64,000 bases of DNA from Aphrocallistes beatrix (GCA_963281255.1 OY725494.1:4787934-4851933), one strand, 5' to 3'. Numbered from the stretch's first letter, positions 34,795 through 48,900 are shown. Program-made: numbers and translations. Notes: generated by a model not told the origin, from the sequence alone.

Positions 34795-35194
34795 GGGCGT
34801 TGCAATTGATAGAATTTGGAGGTTTGCAATTTTGATCGATTTCGGTAGGTTCGCAATTGATCAACTAAGGTTCGCATTTGATTAACGGTAAGCGGAACTT
34901 TCGTCCCTGGAATTTTCATCCCCGGAATTTTTGTCCTTTTGGAATGGAGTGTTTGAAAAAAAAGGGTGAAAATGAGGCGTTTTGATTGAGAAATCAGTAT
35001 GTGCGAAAGGGGTATTTCAGGGGACGAAAATTCAATAGACGAAAGTTAAGACATTCCTTAGTTGATCAATTGCAAACCTTCAAATTCGATCAACCCATGA
35101 TTTTTCGATCAATTGCAGAATAATATTTTTCGATCAATTGCAAACCTATGAGTTTTCGATCAATCGCAGGGCTTTTTTCGATCAATTCCAGGCG
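34795..35194. repeat. Foldback element with gatcaattgcaa motifs
   Basis: Several copies of gatcaattgcaaac and relatives lie on the right arm, with inverted counterparts (gcaattgatc) on the left arm. The centre holds cgtccctggaattttcatcc and an inverted relative. It is probably a MITE with long subterminal repeats. Confidence 0.5.
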
Positions 35195-35239
35195 CCTCAA
35201 TCATCATTTAGAAACGATAGGCAAGACTTTTTATGTTCT

Positions 35240-35275
35240 CAAAACAACAATAACAACAACAACAACAACAACAAA
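35240..35275. repeat. (AAC)n microsatellite
   Basis: An uninterrupted run of aacaac units. Confidence 0.85.
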
Positions 35276-35713
35276 TGTGTAAACCCGCTTCTCAACTCCA
35301 ACAGACGACATATTGCTGCTCTACAGTCACACAGTTGGGAGAAAAGTCGAGAGTTGGTAGTACTGGATTTATTCCAGTGATTGGTCCGATCACGATATTG
35401 AAGAGGAAACTAAAAGTGCTCAAGATCACCTCAGGGAAATAGCCACGTCTGGAATCCACTGAACTAGAAAAGTTTTAAACCATTGAGAAAATACTCAAAT
35501 TGATTATTCAGCATTTTCCTTGGTTGGAACTTCCCTTCCTTTGGGAGTTCTGCACTAATGCTTCATAATAGCTTACGTGATGGCCACGCATTCTCCAGTA
35601 AGACTGAAAGCATTCTACCATGTAGTCATTTTGAAGATTATTCTTATGACACAATCCAACATAATTTTGTTTGCATAATTTATGAAAATGTGACAAGCTG
35701 GCATGTACCTATA

Positions 35714-35838
35714 CACTGAGCGGACAAAAGTATTTCAACACTTGATTCTTTCGCATACAAATAATACTAAATCGGAGTATTTCATGAAGGGCAATATGTT
35801 CAAATTCAATCTACACATTCGAATTAGTCATAGTTGAA
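35714..35838. mobile_element. Tc1-like MITE, family T1, left fragment
   Basis: It starts cactgagcggacaaaagtat and matches the first 120 or so bases of the T1 family. It breaks off exactly where Helitron-like copy 2 begins, so the latter appears to have inserted into it. Confidence 0.65.
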
Positions 35839-35839
35839 C

Positions 35840-36390
35840 ATCCTTACTATTAAAACTCGATTATTGTTTGTTTATATATATATATATATATCTCTGTAAC
35901 GAATTGATTGAAGAAACTGCTCGGCACAGAAAGCTGATTTTTGGCATGTGGGAGTCTTTTGGCTATGGCTCCAGTAAGTTCTGAGCTCAGACCAAAATGT
36001 CGACTCATCATTTAATTATGACGCCATTGTCACATTTTTAAAAGTTAAGCAACACATTTATTCGGGCATAACTCAGCCATTTTAGGAGATAGAAGGCTGA
36101 AATTTTAATATAATCTGTATCCTAACACGTCTCACATATGATGCAACTATCATCAAAAAATGATGACTCATCACTTTGCTATGATATCATCATTACTGAT
36201 CAAAATTTTAAAAATTGACAAATTTGGTGTTTTTTCGAGTGATATCGATTTTAAAACTAAGATGGACATATTTAGAGATGATATATCCCGTTTAATTAAC
36301 CAATGTCACCTCCAGGCGACCGAAGGGAGCCTCCGGTGAACACGAAGTGTCTGCCAGCCGCGCAGCGCAAGCAAGCGAAGCGCGCTTGTT
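35840..36390 (+). mobile_element. Helitron-like non-autonomous element, copy 2
   Basis: Same start, body and GC-rich end as the copy at 33978, with scattered differences throughout and a longer TA tract near the start. Confidence 0.5.
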
Positions 36391-36408
36391 AGACAATAAA
36401 ATGAAAGC

Positions 36409-36560
36409 CAACTGTAATGTTAAATCCCTGGATTCTGATTGGCTATACATTTGACACCTTTTGTGAAAAGGTGTGAAAAATTTTCAGAAATCGCATCCAG
36501 GTTTAAATCTGCACTATATGAAGAATATCTGGTCCAAATTTGGTGCAATTTGGTCCAATA
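36409..36560. repeat. Inverted copy of the 6595-6736 repeat
   Basis: Contains ctggattctgattggct, the hairpin around aaaggtgtgaaaaa and tttggtgcaatttgg in the order opposite to the copy at 6595. Confidence 0.55.
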
Positions 36561-36634
36561 GAATTTCAAGGAGTGAACAGACGGACGGACGTCGCACGCC
36601 GATCAAAGCACTCCTATACTAGGAGCTGCACTAG

Positions 36635-36745
36635 AAAGTGATAAGACCACCAGCCACTTCTACTGCCATGTGCTATGGCGTGACAGGACAGCTGCGATCT
36701 CCCTGTGCCAAGAGGTTTACAATGACCTGAAAATAGAATTGTGTA
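36635..36745 (+). pseudogene. Possible PTB-domain exon fragment
   Basis: After a ctag acceptor the frame reads SDKTTSHFYCHVLWRDRTAA and then ISLCQEVYNDLKIEL. The pattern CHV, hydrophobic residues and a final amphipathic helix resembles the last strand and helix of phosphotyrosine-binding (PTB) domains such as those of the Fe65 family. No preceding PTB exons are visible, the next 3 kb upstream is transposon sequence, and the promoter of the PX-BAR gene lies just downstream. It could be a stranded exon or a chance match. Confidence 0.3.
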
Positions 36746-36878
36746 AAGTGAAGAGAGATGAATCATATCTGAATCATATTTCTCTACACAGAAACTCTTG
36801 TCTGATTTCTTTGTGTAGTAATCATCCATTGTCTGATACTATTGTATTGTGTGGCTAGGCATAACTTGAATGGAGTTT

Positions 36879-36888
36879 CTATATAAAG
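36879..36888 (+). promoter_or_regulatory. TATA box of PX-BAR gene
   Basis: The sequence ctatataaag lies 62 bases before the ATG at 36950. Confidence 0.6.
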
Positions 36889-36949
36889 TCTTCTGTTCTA
36901 AATTTGAATTAGAATTCTGAATTTTATTAAATAAGAATCAATTTTACGA

Positions 36950-39900
36950 ATGGAGCATTCACACTTGGAACAAACAATATTACAGGTTAGTAAGGTGTCA
37001 ATATTATATTGTTATTCTCTTCTTCTATAGTAAACACTGAAATTTGTTGTTATTGACAAATAAAGTTGTTTCAATGTTTCATGCAAACGAATTGTTTGTT
37101 GGGTATCATTCATGATTCCGTCTATATCAACCTCTGAGGAGCTATGATCGACGATTTCGTATCAGATCAGGTCTCGAGATTTGATAGAAGCGTCTGATAT
37201 TTTGTGACAAATCGTGAGATTTGGGGTCTGTCGTTAGATCGTGACATTTTACCCGAAATCGTGTAACACAGGACGAGATCTTGAGAGTAGAGAGGCCTGA
37301 GAGATGGTTTCATCGCCTAATACTCAATAGACTATTTTCACGTCATAATACCATACATGCCAACTGTCCCGCTTTTTCATTCTTCTATTGAGATAATTTT
37401 CACGAGTCCCGTTTTTACATGAAGTTTCTCCATTATGTCCCACTTTTATGGATTGCATGTATACTACGTTTCTATTGAGTCCCGCCAATTCAACGCCTCA
37501 TCCCGCCCTTACCATTGCTCAAGTTGGCATGGATGTAATACGTATTCGAGTGTAAGATGGTTTATGTGTAAATTGATTTTGTTCTATATTAGGCGATCTA
37601 TGTCAGTGTGACTCTTTGTCTAAAATTGCACACTAAAATGTGTTATAAATGTACAATTATGTGTTTATTGAATTTCCGTATGGAAACTGCACATGGCAGA
37701 TGGAATGTCATATAAAGTGAGTTTATATTTGTAGCTGCAAGAAGAGAAGAGACAGCTGTTTGAAGAGTTGGAGCAATGTCTGAGTGAGAAGAGAGGAGTA
37801 CAAAACAGGTTCGTTGCTACTCATTTATGTTATTTGGTAAAATTGTATTGTACTCGACCAAAGCATAGAATCTCAGTGGGGTGGAAACCTATGCCCATGA
37901 TCAGTCCAACAAGTCCATTTCTATCCGTCCCCCTCTTCGAGTAACAACTTGAGTGTCCAGTGAAGTGGAGAAATTCTGAAGAATACAGTCGACTCCGCTT
38001 AATAGGGTCACTGTTTAACCGGGTCAACCGCTTAATTGGCCCAATTTGGCAGGACCGGAATAGCTCTCACATATAGAAGCTAATACAAAATATTTTCGGT
38101 TAATAGGGCTCTCCGCTTAATCGGGACAAAATATCTTCTGACCGATGTGACCCTATTAAGCGGAGTCGACTGTATTAATTTTTGCTTTTCGAAGGATTAA
38201 CACTAGTTCTCAATATAGATCTGTACTAGTAGCATTAAAACATTTCCTCCTTTACTCCCTGAAAATATCTCCTCCTTTACCCCCTATCTGAGGTCCATAA
38301 ATTAATCATTAGAAACGATTTCTAAACAGCGGAATTCAGAAAATTTCTACGTATGTGTCTCTTCATTATCTGATGCTTAGCTCCACTTATCATCATAGTC
38401 AATACATTGTATTTTAGTAATACAACCCCCATCTACTATCAATGATGACTTCATTATTGCATTACGAGATAGCATCATGGTGGAATTGATTCCATAGCCT
38501 TATTATCAGAATGTCCTGTGTTACCATCACACCCCGGGGAGCATTGGTAGGTTGGTATTCTGAAATATTGGCTACGGTGGTCTTTTAGAATTATGCTTAT
38601 ATACCACGATGTGACGATGTTATAACATGTTGACTGAACTGATTCAATCAGGATTAGTTCAGTAACGTCGTCAGAGTGAAATGAGCAGTATTGTGCCTCC
38701 AAACCACTAATTCAGTTATGCAATGTGTCCTTTTTGTTTGTGTCGTGGTTGCTAATGATATTCAGTGTCACTCAGAAGAAGTAAGGATCATATACCAAAT
38801 TATAACTTTTCCTCATAATTACATGCACAAAGAGGTTTGGAAGTAGAAACTCGTGGGGACACTTGGGACTCTAGTCTAGTATTGGCTTATTCGGGGTCAG
38901 CTATACGGTACGGTAGCTTAGAGGTATTTCCCGAGGGAAGATTGGATCTGTTTATTGAACAGAGACTCTGTGGATACTGGATATGCAATTTCTTATTGAT
39001 TTGTTCGATTTAAAAAAAGAATATTTCTTCCAGCGAACTTGTTAGTGGATAGGACTTCAAATAAGTATATTATACCCCGTTCTACCGTTTAGGAGTTTCA
39101 TTTCTATAACGTATTTGACTTAGCTATTCAACTCAGTGTGTTATCTGTTCCTATGTCTTAGTGAATATCCTATCAATTCAATACTTTAGAACCTTTCATT
39201 TCGTCCAACAATAGAGAATGGCTTCAAAGTATATTATGAAGTAATTATATCACGGATCATCTGCTGTCAACGGAACAATTATAACGTTATCAAATTCTGT
39301 AAGAAAACACTATAGCTTCTCATTGTAGAGATACCTCCACTTAACACTGATAAGATGCGAGTAAAAACATACAAGATTTGAGGCCGATTCTTCTATTGTT
39401 TGATTTACCAATTAAATGCTCTAGACTCGACGTAACGCCACACCAAGGATAGCTATAAATATCCCACTTGCTTATTTGGCGCCCAAAGGTAGAATTGAAG
39501 AGGATACTTAACCCTAGTTGGACTTGGAATGTTGAAGTGAAAGTGAAAGTTAATTGAAAGTGAAAATGAAAGTGGGAATTTTCTATTTATACCTTTGACC
39601 CCAAGTCCAAGTAGGGTTAACTATTAAAAGTTAATAATTATACCCTCCGATTTTTCTATTTATAGTAATTACCCCAAAAGTATATGGTTCCCCGTTAAAA
39701 ATAGCTTAAACCGGAAATTACGCAACACATTCCTGTGGCAACGAATGGTATAACTTATTTAACGGCCAAAACTACTGTTGAAGTATCCCACTACGATATT
39801 TATACCCTTAATGAAGTATTAAGTATAGTAGGGAAGGTTTATTGAAAACAATTGCTAACAGAATCAGGTCTGGAAGAGGTCTCCTACGGAAGGGAGGGGG

Positions 39901-42900
39901 TCCAATCCCGACTTGTAGGAGGGCAGGGAGAGGTCTGGGAGGTTAGCTATGTGTGAAACCAGCTCCTCGTGGACTATGGATACGTGGTCTAACCGCGACT
40001 GTTGTTCAAGCAGTCTGCTTTCCGCTGTGTGGAGGTGCTGTTTCTGTGAAGTGAGGAATGCTATTAACATCTCTTGCAGCTGTTGCTTCTCTTCCAACTC
40101 CTGCAACACGGTTACATTACAACCAGCCCATAGGGTAACTAGGGAGTTTTAGGTGGCACTCCCCACTCTGTTTAGTGCGTGCCAGTGTCGATCAGCTATA
40201 ACACAGAAGTGTACGGCACGCACATCCTATTAAGTAATATGCATCTGACCCTAGTTACGCCAAGTAACCAGAGGTATTTTGCAGTTTCTTATTAAAGAAA
40301 ATGCAAAATAACTCTGGTTAAGGTCTTATACGTAGGGACTGTGAATTGGGTTCATCATGTGCAATGCTGAGTGTCTAGTGCTTCCCAAACTGGGGTCCAT
40401 GGACCCTTTAGTGGTCCACAGAATTCGAAATTTTGTATTACGGTTAATAGGAGGGGGTCCACAGAATATAGGAATAATTACTATAAAGCTGGTTTAGATA
40501 CTCATTTGAATCAAGGTTAGATAAGCTGAGTAAACCTCTCGTAAACACTCTACGAATGACAAATAAAATCTGAATAGATTATCTGGTTTTGCTTAAATTT
40601 GTCGATAAGCAAATTCAAATGGTTGAAATTGCTTGTAAACTTGGTTTACTTGGTCAGTTCACATCTGGAGATAATGTAAATATCTCAGTCAGGTTAGCTG
40701 TTACATTCTACCTAAACTGAACTTTGAAATTGTATGGATATACAAGTGTGCTGAGATCATGAAGTCAGACACGTGGCATAACACAGCATATCTAGTTTGA
40801 CTTCCATGCACGTTATGCTTGTGTATGATATGAACCAATCATGATCTAATTACAAGTAAGTGCATCTCTGTGGAGGTTGTATTTTAATCTGAATAGTTTG
40901 GAAGAAAAGCGTAGTGAGGGGGACATTATTTATTTCCAGTAATTTTGTTCACAGCAAATTAATGCAAATTAAAAGTTAACAACCCACTCAGTTCCTTTTG
41001 AATATGGCTCATGTAGACTGTTGAATATTCTCATTATTTTGCTAGAAGGACTCTATACACATACGAGTAGTTGCTTAGATACGTAGTTATTGTACAAAAA
41101 TGTACATGCACAACTTGTTGTTATAAATAAAACACGCGTTTCTTATGAACTGACCATCTGGTCCTAATACCACAGTTGACATATAATTTGTCTTTTTAGC
41201 AATACAGTCGACTCTGCTTAATAGGGTCACATCGGTCAGAGGTCATTTTGCCCGATTAGAACTCTATTAATCGAAAATATTTTGTATTAGCTTCTATGTG
41301 TGAGAGCTATTCCGGTCCTGCCAAAAGTGGCCCGATTAAGTGGTTGACCCAATTAAGCGGAGTCGACTGCATCTCGTATTAAAATATGTTTCGAACCATG
41401 GATGTTCATAGTAGTGAGTGTTTCCTGGGAGGAATAATAGTTTACAGTCCTAGTATGTCTAGTAACCTTCTGTAGCTGTTCCGTGTATGTCTTTATGAGT
41501 CTGGAAGTGTGCTCTATGCGCTGTAGCAAAGGGTCTATCTCGTGTTTCTCTGAAATCTCTGCTAGAGCAGTCACGTCTTGAAACACGGACACTCTGTTAC
41601 TGATCTCCTGCTGGGTTCTAGATAGAGTGGTAGCACTAGCAGCACTGCTTATATATACACATTGTATCGTCGAGTAGTAGCAGGGCAATTATTATTTTTA
41701 GCTCCCTTTACCAGCCAATGAATCTTCTATATTTCAGAAATGAGGTTTTTCAATGAAAATAACCACTTGAGTGATTGGATAATTGGTAAGAGGGAAGAAT
41801 TTACTGAAAAACTTATCCTATGGGGTAGCAAAGAAATAGCACCCTCTTTGTGGGGGAGGGGGGAGAATATCGAATTCTGTATTAACAGCTTCTACTGGAT
41901 ATACACTGTCTATGATCATACCAACAGTAGGTATATTCAAATACTCAGGAGACAGAAATGTAGAAAATCCAGAGATATTCCATATAAACAAAGGCTGTGT
42001 ATTTGCTCATGGCATGGTATGTACCAGTGGCATTCAAACTGGGGTACGCCGGGTATCAATATTTTATATCTCAACATATTACAAATAATAGTGTGAGAAC
42101 TGTTGGGGTTTACAGAAATTTCAAAAACAGTCTGGGGGGTATGCTTGGAAACAAGAAAGACCACTGGTATGTAGTTACTCACGTGACGTCACCAGACGGT
42201 TGATGCTCGGAGGAGTGCAGAGCTGAGATAAGCTCGGAATAGTCGGGCGCCTCTCTGGTGGGTTTGAGAGTCTCCAGTCCGGACGCGGTCTCCGTGTCCC
42301 TCGAGGGGGGTGGGTCTCTCGCGAGTTTGGCGTACTGCGCGTGGAGCGAGTGGAACCGACTGATGCTCTCACCGCTGAAGCAGCTGCGCTCCTCCCAGAT
42401 GGACACCAGGCGTTGAATGCCTATACCAGTTTATTATTAGGCTTGATTCTATATTTAGTTACGCAATCCTACCAAGGTGTTTAGCATTTAAGAAGGAACT
42501 TTTCTTTGACATGTCATAGTTGAGGATTGTAGGAGTATGATACATAGAAATAGCAGACGGATGGAGATAGTGTGTGTGACTTTTGAATGAGATTACTCAG
42601 TGAATACTTGCCAACTGTCCCGTTTTTGGCGGGACGTCCCGCTTTTTTCACTCTCATATTGACCTAATGTTTACGAGTGTCCCGATTTTACTTAAAATTT
42701 CCCCATTATGTCCCGCTTTTTTAATTCTATGCATAGTACATTTCTATTGCGTCCCGCTAAATTCAACGCTGAGTCCCGCTCTTATCATGGCTCAGGTCGG
42801 CATGTAGTCAGTGGACTCACCCTGAGTTAGTTGGAAGTCTTCCTCCTTGTAAGCTATCTGCAATGCTTTGTGCATTACTTTCCCGAACTCCCGACACAGC

Positions 42901-45900
42901 TCCAAGCCTCTCTTCTTCGAGTTCTGAACGATGTCGTTGCTCAGGAAGAGAAGGGTCAGTTTTCTACCGGGACCAGCTTTGCACAGCTCCTTCAGCCAGA
43001 TCTCCACGGCGGTACGGGCGTGTTTCCGGTGCTTGACCACCCAGAATGAGAGGGTCTGTATGCTGTGCTGTGAGTTCGTGAGCTCTTTCAGACGATGGTC
43101 CAGAGCCGAACTGGAGAAACGTTCATGCGCCGCCATCCTAGCTGCACTGGACTGGAATCAATGTAGATATGCTAGCCTAACTGTGAGAATAACGGATTTG
43201 GCTAATTTTGATTTGACAGCATTTCTCATCAATACTACTCGTGAAATGTTTTAGATTTTAGAGCTGTGGATTGGCAATAAATGACAGAATGGAATGAAAG
43301 TAATAGTGCTTCAATTTCTACAGACACGCATATAATTCTAATAATCGCTACACTATTATCTGCGTACATGCGAATATACAATTTCTCCACGAAAAGATAC
43401 TCCAAATGATTATCCGTAGAGACTCTATTAGAAGATATTAATTAAAATAAATTTACAAATTGTACAACTCGTTTTATTTCGTAGTGATATTATGTCCTAA
43501 AATTGTGATGGAGAAAGGAACCAAATTTCTAACTTGAATAACTAATCTGATGTTTGTAGCTATGAAGAAGCGCTAACTCAGCTGAGCGAGAATGAAGGAC
43601 TTATCTCACAGCTCAGCCAAGAACTTACCTTGGTGAGTTATACACTGAATACAAGAGTGGTTGTATTACAATGCAGCTACAGTCGATTGCTGTAAAACCT
43701 TGGATACCCGATTCAATATAGTTAATTTGAAGCATACAGATCATGAATCGAATTTGGTATAATGGAAGATACGCATGTACACTAAGCGAACAAAAGTATT
43801 TCAACACTTGATTCTTTCCCATACAAATAATGCTAAATGGGTCTATTCATGAAGAGGTTACTTCTAAACGGTATGGGATACAGCTAATCGGATTCCAGAT
43901 TCGAATAATACGCATTCGAATTAGTCAAATTTGAATTTTTCTAATTAATCATTCATTCCTAACTTTTTGTAATTATCAATCAGTGTCACCTTATGCCACA
44001 TACACCCATTTTGACCACTATACATGATGGCAATGAATTACCTATGGTGACTCAGGCTGATAAGATTGTTCATTGAGTTGAGTAATTTATTAAATATGTT
44101 CAACTATGACAAATTCGAATGTGTAGATTTCGAATCTGAAATCAGATTTTTAGTATCTCTTAGAATTTGAACGTATTGCCCTTCATGAAAAAAATCCGAT
44201 TTAGTATTATTTGTATGGGAAAGAATCAAGTGTACAAATACTGTCCGCTTAGTGTATACATGTCTGGTCTATTGAACCGTTTGAGTTATACGCATTTGAA
44301 GAAATGTTCTGTTTGTAGACGAAGTCACAGCTTGGGGAGACTACTCGAGAACTGCTGGCTATCAGGGAAGTGATAGGAGATTCTCACGAGCTGGAGGCTA
44401 TACCAGAAGAGACCATTGTTAGTTACCTGAACACCTTTTAAATATGTGAATTATAACCAATCAGTTTGTCCTGCTTAAAATGAAGAAAATATGATCGTTT
44501 TAATGTTGTCTATGAACTATAATTAGAAGTTAGATTCTAACTTAATTATATTCTATTTAGGACGAGGCCGATGAAGTAGTGGACAGCTCTTCTTTCTCTC
44601 TGGACAAGGTAAGATGGATTCACATTCTCACATACACTAACTGATTCTTTATTCAGAATCACCCTGCATAGCATTCTAATACAATGAACTAATTTAGATG
44701 TACTTTATCATCAATGATAGAATCACTCGAGTGTTTCAGACAATTATACTATAACACAATCAAAAATTTTAAAAATGTATGATGGGAATATATTTGACCA
44801 ATTAGAATGCGTTGTTGTGCAGAGTACAGAATTAGCACATGGTGCTATGGTAATTAATCTCTGTAAAGAAGCTTGATTGTTCATCGAAACAGATTGAATG
44901 AAGTCTGATTCAACACTGTTGTTCCTAATCTCGGTGTACAGCATGCATAGCTATCTGTGTACGTAAATAATGCACCAAACATATGTCCAGTTTAACAAGG
45001 ATTTACAAGAAACTGTAAAAAGTACAGATTATATTTGGTAATTAACTCAGCCAGTAATCAGTCAAACTTTCCTATCGTGAGTGAAAATATTCATCAGGAG
45101 TTTTAGGAGGTTTTATATCTTGAGAGTCACCAGGATTTTATTCATTCAAGTAAATGAGTAGGAATTCTGTCCAAATAATTAATACATGACACACGCTAAT
45201 AAAAAAAAATAATTGTCCTACATAGCTTGAATTTTTTCAGATTGACGCACCAATCCTTCGATGAATTGGCTTCACCCAAACATGTCCATTTTCTCAGTAC
45301 ATGCAGCAGTTATCTAGATTGAATAAGTAATTGAAAATCTGAGTACATTCATTGTTGTCTTGTAAAGTTTCTGATAACAAATCCGCTTAGTTCACCATGA
45401 GAGTACAAGTATGAAATACCTATGACTCATCTTGTTGTGAACCAGAGCCGTACAAATACTGAATTCGTAGTAGAGTTCAATTTTTTAATAAATAAATAGA
45501 AATTATAAAAGTTATCATTTTTGGTACTTAATCTGAACACAAATTGTCTGGTTTCACACAACACAGGAGACATTGAACCGAACTCGTGAATGATCAGAAA
45601 TTTCGTGTGACGATGATCACGAACTGAGAAGCTTTTTTGGTTGCAGATATTAGAATTAACTTTTAAAAATATGCTATCTAAATATTTCTTCAGTCCTTCG
45701 TAACAACAGAAAAAGAATTAGTATTTTCCGTTTGCTTGTTATCATTACTCGAACCATGGATATTTAGCTACCATTTCAAACGATTCTAATTCTAACTTTA
45801 TTTATTTTTAGTTTATAAGTAAACAAATGAACAAACAACAATTCTCAATGATTGTCTTAATAATATTTTCTAAATTAAAATATACGAAATAATGGCATTA

Positions 45901-48900
45901 TTATTGTAAATAAAATTAAACATTTTTTATTTTAGTTAACTTTACAAGATGAGTGTCTAACAACGATAGCCTGTAAGCTGTGTGGAGAAACAGTCCAGTA
46001 AGTAACCCAAACAAATTTGTTTACAAACACAAAACTGTTTGTTTATATATGTTTGTTTATATATGTTTGTTTATATATGTTTATTTATATATGTTTATTT
46101 ATATATGTTTGTTTATATATGTTTGTTTATATATGTTTATTTATATATGTTTGTTTATATATGTTTGTTTATATATGTTTATTTATATATGTTTGTTTAT
46201 ATATGTTTATTTATATATGTTTATTTATATATGTTTGTTTATATATGTTTGTTTATATATATTTGTTGTTTAGATTTGATGATTTAAACCATCACTCCAA
46301 AAGATGTTCCACTTCCTCACCACTTCGAGATGCAGACATCTCTAAATGGTGAGATATAGCATTCCAATCTTGCATTCCTATTGTCAAGGAGTTTGAAGGT
46401 GTTTACGCTATAGGGTAGAGGATATAATGAAACAGGACAACTCTCTCCAGATCACTCTAACCAGGTCCAACCCCTTATCAGGAGAAACTGCCCCCTTCAA
46501 AGTCATCTCTAAGGTCAGAGACTAATACTATATTTACAATCGAATTCTTTAATTGGGACAAAATTCCAGTAACGGAATCTTCTCAGCATAGTAATGCCCT
46601 TAATTGCATCAGTTAATTGGGATATAATCGAGTTAAAATGACAGGAATAAAGTGTCCCCATTAATGGAGTCACATAGAGTATGGTATATACCCTTGGCCA
46701 TCTAACTGTATTCTTTTTCCCTCACTCAAACTTATTCTGTTAAACCAATGTAACTTTCACAATACATTTAAACTCATTTAATTGGCTATCGTACAGAGAG
46801 GGTCTTATCATAGCATTTGATGACTGTGCATTCATAACTTTATTAAAATGTTAATAATACTTTTAACGATTGTTTATTCTAAGCAAACCTGATTATAATG
46901 CCATTCCTCACTATAACCTTGCCGTAATCACATTAATGTTGATGTGTGCAGTTTTGCACTCCATTATGATATCTTATTCAGAGATTCACTAAGATGGTCA
47001 GGGTTGTATCATGTTAAAGTGTGTGGGTTAACATAACACGGCAGTTAGATCATGTCTGTAGAAACTGGACACTTCCAACGTTATCAGAGATGATACTTTG
47101 TTGATGGCGTTGCATTAATAGAATTCTCAGCATTTTACTGAGCAATGTTAGACCCGTATTGCCAACATAATCAATGGTGTTTTGAAGGAGTGAAATTGGA
47201 ATTTCAAATACAGTAGTGGATGCTGATGAATAGTATTGTTTTATCCGCGGGCTTTTCAAATACTTTTGAAGAAATCCGTATCGAGGATATGTTTAAGATA
47301 ACTTAATGCTCTTACACCTGCACCCACTCTACATACATGCCAACTTGAGTCATGATAAAGCGGGACGCAGCGTTGAATTTCGCGGGACATGGCGGGACGC
47401 AATAGAAAAGTATTCTATATCGAATAAAAAAAAGCGGGATATAATGGGGAAATTTCATGTACAAGCGGGACACTCGTTAAAATTAGCTCAATAGAAGAGT
47501 GAAAAAAGACAGTTGGCAAGTATAACTGTATCAATCCTGTTTACAGATGAGGCTACAGCAGAATCAGCATAAGTGTATGGAGGTGTACAGGTCTCACGGA
47601 GATTTCTATTGGCTACACGCAGCTATGCAGGTAATGTATTATGCACATAAAATTGTCGTTTCTATTTAATTGTGAAAGTTCACTTGAAGACTTTGGATAG
47701 CATGTAGTTAGGGACTTCTAAAACTTGAGATTAAAGATCTGTGTTTTATCTCCGTTTAGCTCGCATCTCCTGAACGCATCGTACCTCCACTACAACACCA
47801 GATATCTCTATTCGGTTAGTTGAATTTGAAATGTTCTATTTATAGAATATTGCGGCTTTGCAATGCAAAGTGGAAATTTCATGGAAAGTTATTTCATTAA
47901 ATTTGTATTAAAAATCCTTAATAAATATTTCTAGAAACAATAACTGAATTCCAGAGGTTTCTAAACAGAATAGCATCACACAATGTAAGTTCTGCTACTA
48001 TACTAATAATAACATATTTGAGCCTACAATTCTAACTCACATTCCTTTTCTCCCTATAGCATCTAAGGACTCATCCTCTTGTCATGACATTCCTAACAGG
48101 AACTAACGAGGTAGTTACATACGTATATCATATTCTATATATTGCATTAGTTCCTGAGAAAATCAACACTTATAATGAGCTCTTCAAACTTTGTGTAACA
48201 CATTCGAGAGTAGAGGTATACCAAGTTGTGTATGAAACTTTCAGAAGTGTTTTGTAACATTTGAATGGGTCCGAGTGGTCTGGTTTTATTAAAAGAGCCC
48301 TTATGAAATAGGAGAACCAGAAATATAATTTAGGATAGCTTCTGAAATGAAAAATTATGAAATTGAGTTACTATTTGAAACACAAAGAGCTTTGCCATTG
48401 AAATTTAAAGCAATACAAATCCCTTATTAATACACCGTCTCCTCAGTAGTACGAGATATCCCGTTTCCCATTCAATCCGTGAGTGTTGGTTTGTGTGTAG
48501 AGTATCCGGCTAGCTCGCACTCAGTATAGACAGAGCAGATCTGAAGCTTTGCAGACTGAGTACAGACCCCAGACCAGGGATGGAGAACAGGAGTCATCTC
48601 TAGCTGACACTAAGGTGATTCTATTTTTAGACTGATACTTATTATAGAACTCTCAAACTGTTGAAACAAGTGCGAATTCAACTTTCATTCAGCTCTGTTT
48701 GTTCGATCGCCAATATATTATGCTTATTATTATATGCTATTTTTAGAACTACTTGACATCATTGGAGGGCAATCTTCTGGGACTGCACAACTACTTCCAA
48801 GAGGCACGGAAGATTGACTATGGTATTCACAGCGATGTTATTATTATTATTGTTGTTGTTGTTGTTGTTGTTGTTGATTAGACAGGTGTTTATGGGTATT

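Larger units (their letters stand above)
33307..36634. other. Repeat-dominated spacer
   Basis: No gene recognised. It is largely occupied by the two Helitron-like copies, a foldback element with gatcaattgcaa motifs, a partial T1 MITE and microsatellites. Near 33840-33865 is a short palindrome around atacgtatatacgtat. Confidence 0.5.

Noticed and set aside
36950-37808. Treating the first two coiled-coil exons as a separate small gene
   Set aside because: No stop or 3' end follows exon 2, its donor phase fits exon 3 exactly and the coiled coil continues, so joining is simpler. It remains unproven without transcripts.
45980-46352. Overlapping hydrophobic ORFs (CLYMFVYI repeats)
   Set aside because: They are readings of a 12-base minisatellite inside an intron between two well-supported exons.
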